17,067 bases of DNA, from assembly GCA_019239785.1 (NCBI GenBank), contig JAFAZM010000259.1, positions 1 through 17,067 on the forward strand, read 5' to 3'. Under the pieces are notes generated by a model. That model saw nothing but the letters and a program-made list of their open reading frames with translations, did no database searches and was not told the origin of the DNA. Positions 14,400 to 17,067 of this stretch are shown piece after piece (positions within the stretch are counted from its first letter, which is position 1; every line of letters starts with the position of its first letter). This DNA is from Sphingomonadaceae bacterium (GTDB taxonomy: Bacteria > Pseudomonadota > Alphaproteobacteria > Sphingomonadales > Sphingomonadaceae). A program made the translations under genes and the position numbers.

Positions 14400-16151
14400 A
14401 TGACCAAGGTTCACTCACTCGAAGGCAAGCACCGGCTCTGCGTGCTGAAGTTCGGCAGCTCGGTGCTCGAGCGGCAGGAGGATTATCGGACGGCGGCACA
14501 GGAAGTGTACCGCCACGTCCGCGAGGGCGAGAAGATCGTCGCGGTGGTCTCCGCGCTGGCCGGGGAGACCGATGCCCTGCTCGAGCAGGCGGGCGCGGTT
14601 GGCGGCGAAGCGCCGCCGGCGCTGGTCGCGCGGCTGGCGCGGGTCGGGGAGCTGCGCTCGGCCGCCCTGATGGCGCTGGCGCTGTGCCGGATGGGGGTGC
14701 GCGCCTGCGCGCTCGATCCGCACGAAATGGGGCTCGAGGCGGAGGGCGATCCGCTCGATTCGAACCTCTGTTCGCTCGACGCCGCCGCGGTGCTCGACCG
14801 GTTCGCCGATCATGAGGTGGTGGTGGTGCCCGGCTTCACCGCCGGCCATGCGCGCCACGGCGTGGTCACCCTCGGCCGCGGCGGCACCGACCTGTCCGCG
14901 GTCTTCTTCGCGGCGCGGCTCGGCTCGAAACGGGTGCGCCTCCTGAAGGACGTCGACGGCGTCTATGCCGAGGACCCGGCGAAGAACCCGCGCGCCGAGC
15001 GCTACGGCGCGCTCGGTTACGAGGCCGCGGCCGAGGCGAGCGCCGGGCTGATCCAGCCCAAGGCGATCTTCGCCGCCGCGGCCGAGGACATCGTCGTCGA
15101 GATCGCCGCGATCGGCCATCACGAGGCGACGGTGATCGCCGCCGGCCCGGCCCGCAAGGAGGTGCCCTTGCCCTGGCCGCCGCTCAAGGTGGCGCTGCTC
15201 GGCTGCGGCGCGGTCGGCGCCGGCGTCCTCTCCTATCTCGAGCAGAGGCCGGACCTGTTCCGGGTCAATCCGGTCCTCGTCCGCCATCCGGACCGGCACT
15301 CCAGCGAGGGCGGCGCGGTCTTCACGACGGATCTCAGCGAGGCGCTGGCCGGCGACCCCGACCTGGTCATCGAATTGCTCTGCGGCGCCGACCGGCCGGC
15401 CGACATCATGCTCGGCGCGCTGCGCCGCGGCGCCCATGTCGTCACCGCCAACAAGGCGGCGGTGGCGCGCCATTACGACGCGCTCCATGCCGCTGCCGAA
15501 GCCGCGGGCGCGAGCCTTGCCTATTCCGCCGCGGTCGGCGGTGCTGTACCGGTGCTGGAACTGCTGGAGCGGCTGCGGCCCGGGCCGGGCGTGGTCGCGA
15601 TCGAGGGCGTGATGAACGGGACCGCCAATTACCTGCTGAGCCGGATGGGCGAGGGCTGGAGCCTGGAGGACGCGGTGGCGAAGGCGCAGGAATTGGGCTT
15701 CGCCGAAGCCGATCCGGCCGCCGACGTGGACGGCCACGACGCCGCCGACAAGCTTTCGATCCTGGTCCGCGAGGCGTTCGGCGTGGCGCTGCCACCCGGG
15801 CGGATCTTCAAGCAGTCGCTGCGCGACGTCGGCCGCGGCGACGCGGCGGCGGCGCTCGCCCGCGGCCAGGTGCTGAAGCAGGTCGCCCGCTGCCGCTTCG
15901 GCAGGGACGGATCGGTCAGGGCCGAGGTGCGGATCGAGGCGCTCCCCGCCTCGCACCCGCTCGCCGCCGCGCGCAACGAGGAGAACAGCTTCCTGGTCAC
16001 CGACCGCGACGGCGTCCCGCACGCGGTGCACGGCAAGGGCGCGGGGCGCTGGCCCTCGGCCGCGGCCGTGTTCGCGGATGTGATGGATTTGCAGCGGGCT
16101 TTGGCCTCGGCGGGGAGCGCTGCGGCGGCGCCGGCGAGGCTGTCGGCGTGA
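14400..16151 (+). CDS. thrA: Compact bifunctional aspartokinase-homoserine dehydrogenase ThrA, without ACT domains
   Basis: ThrA phosphorylates aspartate and, in a later step, reduces aspartate semialdehyde to homoserine. The product has 583 residues against about 820 in E. coli. Residues 1-255 form the kinase: KFGSS (17-21, for the usual KFGGT), GELRSA (83-88), VTLGRGGTDLSAVFFA (156-171), LKDVDGVYAEDP (182-193). The dehydrogenase begins at about 262 with VALLGCGAVGAG (264-275, dinucleotide fold), VTANK (348-352), SAAVGGAVP (376-384), MNGTANYLLS (405-414) and the signature GFAEADPAADVDGHDAADK with Lys451. The roughly 150-residue Thr-binding ACT region that joins the two halves in enteric ThrA is absent. 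A short AGGA lies just before the ATG. The gene follows a Thr/Ile/Met attenuator. Confidence 0.95.
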   Translation: MTKVHSLEGKHRLCVLKFGSSVLERQEDYRTAAQEVYRHVREGEKIVAVVSALAGETDALLEQAGAVGGEAPPALVARLARVGELRSAALMALALCRMGVRACALDPHEMGLEAEGDPLDSNLCSLDAAAVLDRFADHEVVVVPGFTAGHARHGVVTLGRGGTDLSAVFFAARLGSKRVRLLKDVDGVYAEDPAKNPRAERYGALGYEAAAEASAGLIQPKAIFAAAAEDIVVEIAAIGHHEATVIAAGPARKEVPLPWPPLKVALLGCGAVGAGVLSYLEQRPDLFRVNPVLVRHPDRHSSEGGAVFTTDLSEALAGDPDLVIELLCGADRPADIMLGALRRGAHVVTANKAAVARHYDALHAAAEAAGASLAYSAAVGGAVPVLELLERLRPGPGVVAIEGVMNGTANYLLSRMGEGWSLEDAVAKAQELGFAEADPAADVDGHDAADKLSILVREAFGVALPPGRIFKQSLRDVGRGDAAAALARGQVLKQVARCRFGRDGSVRAEVRIEALPASHPLAAARNEENSFLVTDRDGVPHAVHGKGAGRWPSAAAVFADVMDLQRALASAGSAAAAPARLSA

Positions 16152-16174
16152 TGGGGATGTATCCTCAACGCAAA

Positions 16175-16307
16175 TCCTCCCCTGAAAGGGGAGAGGGACC
16201 AAGCGTCAGCTTGGTGGAGGGGTATCAGCCTCCGAGCATAAGCTCCGGCGCCGATACCCCTCCACCACCGCCTTCGGCGGCGGTCCCCCTCCCCCTCAGG
16301 GGGAGGA
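16175..16307. repeat. Composite palindromic repeat, copy B, between thrA and thrB
   Basis: This is the same unit as at 9653-9791, in inverted orientation: TCCTCCCCTGAAAGGGGAG arm, AAGC-GTCA-GCTT hairpin, GGTGGAGGGGTATC, a unique centre, GATACCCCTCCACC, a CCGCC-TTC-GGCGG hairpin, then GGTCCCCCTCCCCC and GGGGGAGGA. It interrupts the thr operon. Its right arm ends 16 bases before the thrB ATG. Confidence 0.88.
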
Positions 16308-16323
16308 GCAAGGGGCGGGCCGA

Positions 16324-17067
16324 ATGCCGATGAAGCAGGAATTGCGCCCAGCCTCCGCCACCGCCCGCGCGCCCGCGAGCATCGGCAATGTCGGCGTCGG
16401 CTTCGACGTGCTCGGGCTGGCGTTCGGCGCCGCGCACGACCGCGTCACCGCGGTGCGCGAGGCGCGGCCCGGGGTGCGGCTCGGGGAAGTGACCGGGCTG
16501 GTCTCCGCGCTGCCGGCCGAGGTCGACCGCAACACCGCGCTTGCGGCCGCGCAGGCTCTGCTCGACGCCGCCGGCGCCGAGTTCGGGGTGCGGCTCGACA
16601 TCGACAAGGGCGTGCCGCTCGCCGCCGGCATGGGCGGCTCGGCGGCCTCGGCGGTGGCGGCGGCGGCGGCGGTGAATGCGCTGCTGCCCGAGCCTTTGCC
16701 GACGGAAGCTTTGCTGCCCTTCGCGATCGAGGGGGAGCGGGTCTCGTCCGATCCGCCGCCCTGGGACAACGTGATTGCCGCCTTGTTCGGCGGACTGGTG
16801 CTCTGCGCGCGCGAGCAGGCGCCGGTGCTGATCCGGCGGCTGCCGGTGCCCGCCGGCCTCGTCGCCTTGCTGCTCCATCCGGAGGTGCAGGTCGAGACCC
16901 GCGCCGCCCGCAATCTCCTCAGCGCCGAAGTGCCGATGCGGACCGCGGTCGAGCATAGCCGCAAGCTCGCCGCCTTCGTCGCCGGCTGCGCGGCCGGCTA
17001 CCTGGCTTTGGTCCGCGCCGGCCTGGAGGACCTGCTGGTCGAGCCGCAACGGGCGCACCTGCTGCCG
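16324..17067 (+). CDS. thrB: Homoserine kinase ThrB, N-terminal 248 residues (cut by window edge)
   Basis: ThrB phosphorylates homoserine on the way to threonine and belongs to the GHMP kinases. The frame is open from ATG 16324 to the end of the window. Motifs: ARAPASIGNVGVGFDVLGLAF near the N-terminus, the ATP-binding KGVPLAAGMGGSAASAV (about 95-111) and PPPWDNVIAALFGG (about 144-157), where most ThrB proteins read HPDN or HADN. Family length is about 310, so roughly 60 residues are missing. A second in-frame ATG lies at 16330; AAGGGG about eight bases before 16324 favours the first. thrC would be expected next. It follows thrA across a 170-base gap filled by a repeat. Confidence 0.92.
   Translation, partial: MPMKQELRPASATARAPASIGNVGVGFDVLGLAFGAAHDRVTAVREARPGVRLGEVTGLVSALPAEVDRNTALAAAQALLDAAGAEFGVRLDIDKGVPLAAGMGGSAASAVAAAAAVNALLPEPLPTEALLPFAIEGERVSSDPPPWDNVIAALFGGLVLCAREQAPVLIRRLPVPAGLVALLLHPEVQVETRAARNLLSAEVPMRTAVEHSRKLAAFVAGCAAGYLALVRAGLEDLLVEPQRAHLLP

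Noticed and set aside
14415..16202. 595-codon minus-strand frame antisense to thrA, and similar long frames opposite aroB, aroC, trpE and aroA
   Set aside because: These are mirror frames of GC-rich coding sequence: Arg, Ala, Gly and His-rich composition with no family motifs, lying opposite genes with clear motifs.
16148..16333. Small plus-strand frame through the repeat between thrA and thrB
   Set aside because: It is coded entirely by the palindromic repeat; the similar peptide from copy A has the same origin. No evidence for a protein.

Overview
This window is a dense, entirely biosynthetic amino-acid locus from a visibly GC-rich proteobacterium. No RNA gene, transposase or phage gene is visible. 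The lineage signals are mixed. Class II (CP4-like) EPSP synthase and composite CTCCCC...GGGGAG hairpin repeats between genes suggest an alphaproteobacterium, possibly a sphingomonad. The long-form HisG, the YerC-hisG-hisD order, the enteric-like TrpE and the aspartokinase-homoserine dehydrogenase fusion look gammaproteobacterial or xanthomonad-like. This assignment comes from motif memory, not from a search.

Layout. From a divergent intergenic region at about 13919-14175, the minus strand runs leftward through four blocks: (1) an aromatic-rich leader peptide, chorismate mutase fused to a degenerate prephenate-dehydratase-like domain, class II DAHP synthase, aroA, and a short pheA; (2) aroC, aroB, aroE, a Tyr-rich leader peptide, and phhA (phenylalanine 4-hydroxylase); (3) a Trp-rich leader peptide, type I-beta DAHP synthase, trpE, trpG; (4) a TrpR/YerC-family regulator, hisG, and hisD (cut by the window edge). 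The plus strand runs rightward: a Thr/Ile/Met-rich leader peptide, a compact thrA, and thrB (cut by the window edge). Nearly every gene junction inside a block is a 4-nt ATGA or GTGA overlap. Composite palindromic repeats mark four gaps: thrA/thrB, pheA/aroC, phhA/trp and trpG/yerC.

How it works together. Block 1 with aroB, aroC and aroE can make chorismate and then phenylalanine. PhhA converts Phe to Tyr, so the locus carries a route to tyrosine without a prephenate dehydrogenase. Block 3 feeds chorismate to anthranilate. ThrA and ThrB lead to O-phosphohomoserine. The main discovery is that four separate leader peptides, each enriched in the codons of the relevant product, stand before four transcription units: Thr/Ile/Met for thrA, mixed Tyr/Phe/Trp for the common aromatic operon, four consecutive Tyr codons for phhA, and five Trp codons for the DAHP synthase-trpEG operon. 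Three of them are followed by clear intrinsic terminators with competing antiterminator pairings. Several enzymes in the same locus lack their usual allosteric parts: ThrA has no ACT domains, PheA has no ACT domain, and TrpE differs at known Trp-feedback positions. This suggests that control has shifted from enzyme feedback to ribosome-mediated attenuation.
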